37,449 bases of DNA from Saccharospirillum salsuginis. GTDB lineage: Bacteria > Pseudomonadota > Gammaproteobacteria > Pseudomonadales > Natronospirillaceae. Where the stretch lies: the NCBI RefSeq assembly GCF_014651855.1, contig NZ_BMXR01000003.1, forward strand, positions 470,648 to 508,096. The letters run 5' to 3'. Shown piece by piece: positions 37,210 to 37,449 of the stretch. The number at the start of each line of letters is the position of its first letter. The stretch's first letter is position 1. Below the pieces are notes generated by a model. The model ran no database searches. It was given only the letters and a program-made list of their open reading frames with translations, and had not been told where the DNA came from. A program made the translations under genes and the position numbers.

Positions 37210-37345
37210 AAAGGGATCTTTCACCTGTCCGGTGTTGAATGGTTAACTCCCAGTATGATGGCCTGGAGAAAAATGCCAAGGGTTTGCTTGGATGATCAAT
37301 CCCGCTGCGGTTGCCCACCTTGGAAAGATAGGTTGGCTCAGTCAA

Positions 37346-37360
37346 GTAGGGTGGGCACTG
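37346..37360 (+). repeat. Partial GTAG-type palindrome, family A
   Basis: GTAGGGTGGGCACTG matches the left part of the family-A repeats, but the second half of the hairpin is lost. It lies in the 240-bp stretch between the aspartoacylase start and the window end, where no gene is seen. Confidence 0.5.
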
Positions 37361-37449
37361 AGGCTGTGAGAGTATTTTTTTGCCGGCATCACATTGGTTT
37401 TAGGCTCGTTCATGCTGGTTAGAATGCCCTCCGGCACCCGCAATTGGTA

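Overview
The window is a GC-rich, densely coded piece of a gammaproteobacterial chromosome. The gene set (sahR-metK-ahcY-metF, short type-2 argC, PilZ and LuxR regulators, lipoprotein amylases) suggests a marine Oceanospirillales-type organism such as a Saccharospirillum relative. That placement is inferred from gene content only. No phage, plasmid, CRISPR, rRNA or complete tRNA gene was found.

Layout. (1) 29-9910: an extracellular alpha-glucan module: a pullulanase lipoprotein (-), a divergent GH13 amylase lipoprotein with four C-terminal binding-type modules (+), an outer-membrane barrel protein of unknown role, and a YihX-like sugar-phosphate phosphatase. (2) 10001-14755: housekeeping: a TatD hydrolase, a PspB-like mini membrane protein, rsmE, argC, and a PilZ protein whose C-terminus looks like a decayed HD-GYP domain. 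(3) 14763-19641: the S-adenosylmethionine cycle on the minus strand, sahR-metK-ahcY-metF, with a strong palindromic operator in front of sahR; transketolase diverges from it. (4) 22006-23028: an orphan BMP-family nucleoside-type binding protein. (5) 23100-28010: a four-gene minus-strand operon (AvrD-like double-hotdog protein, P-loop NTPase, Old Yellow Enzyme, MDR reductase) facing a divergent quorum-sensing-type LuxR regulator, with a lux-box-like dyad between them. This looks like a signal synthesis and response module. (6) 28203-34815: two more BMP binding proteins and a complete BMP-type ABC transporter (fused double ATPase, two permeases). (7) 35175-37209: an isopenicillin-N-synthase-family dioxygenase and a convergent aspartoacylase.

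The intergenic DNA is unusually structured. Three families of GTAG-headed palindromes (REP/REPIN type) sit in inverted pairs. They fill both larger gaps of the SAM-cycle operon, supply the metK stop codon and encode the tail of the LuxR protein. A fourth element occurs twice, 3' of plus-strand genes: its core is conserved, but its flanking arms have unrelated sequence in the two copies and are perfectly self-complementary in each. Between the third BMP gene and its ABC ATPase gene, just after a double terminator, lies a 51-53 bp tandem array of seven hairpins. Each presents a GGA motif matching the CsrA/RsmA binding consensus, which makes the array a candidate Csr/Rsm-titrating RNA or leader.

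The strongest candidates for an undescribed system are the AvrD/LuxR module and the GGA-hairpin array; the variable-arm palindromes come next.
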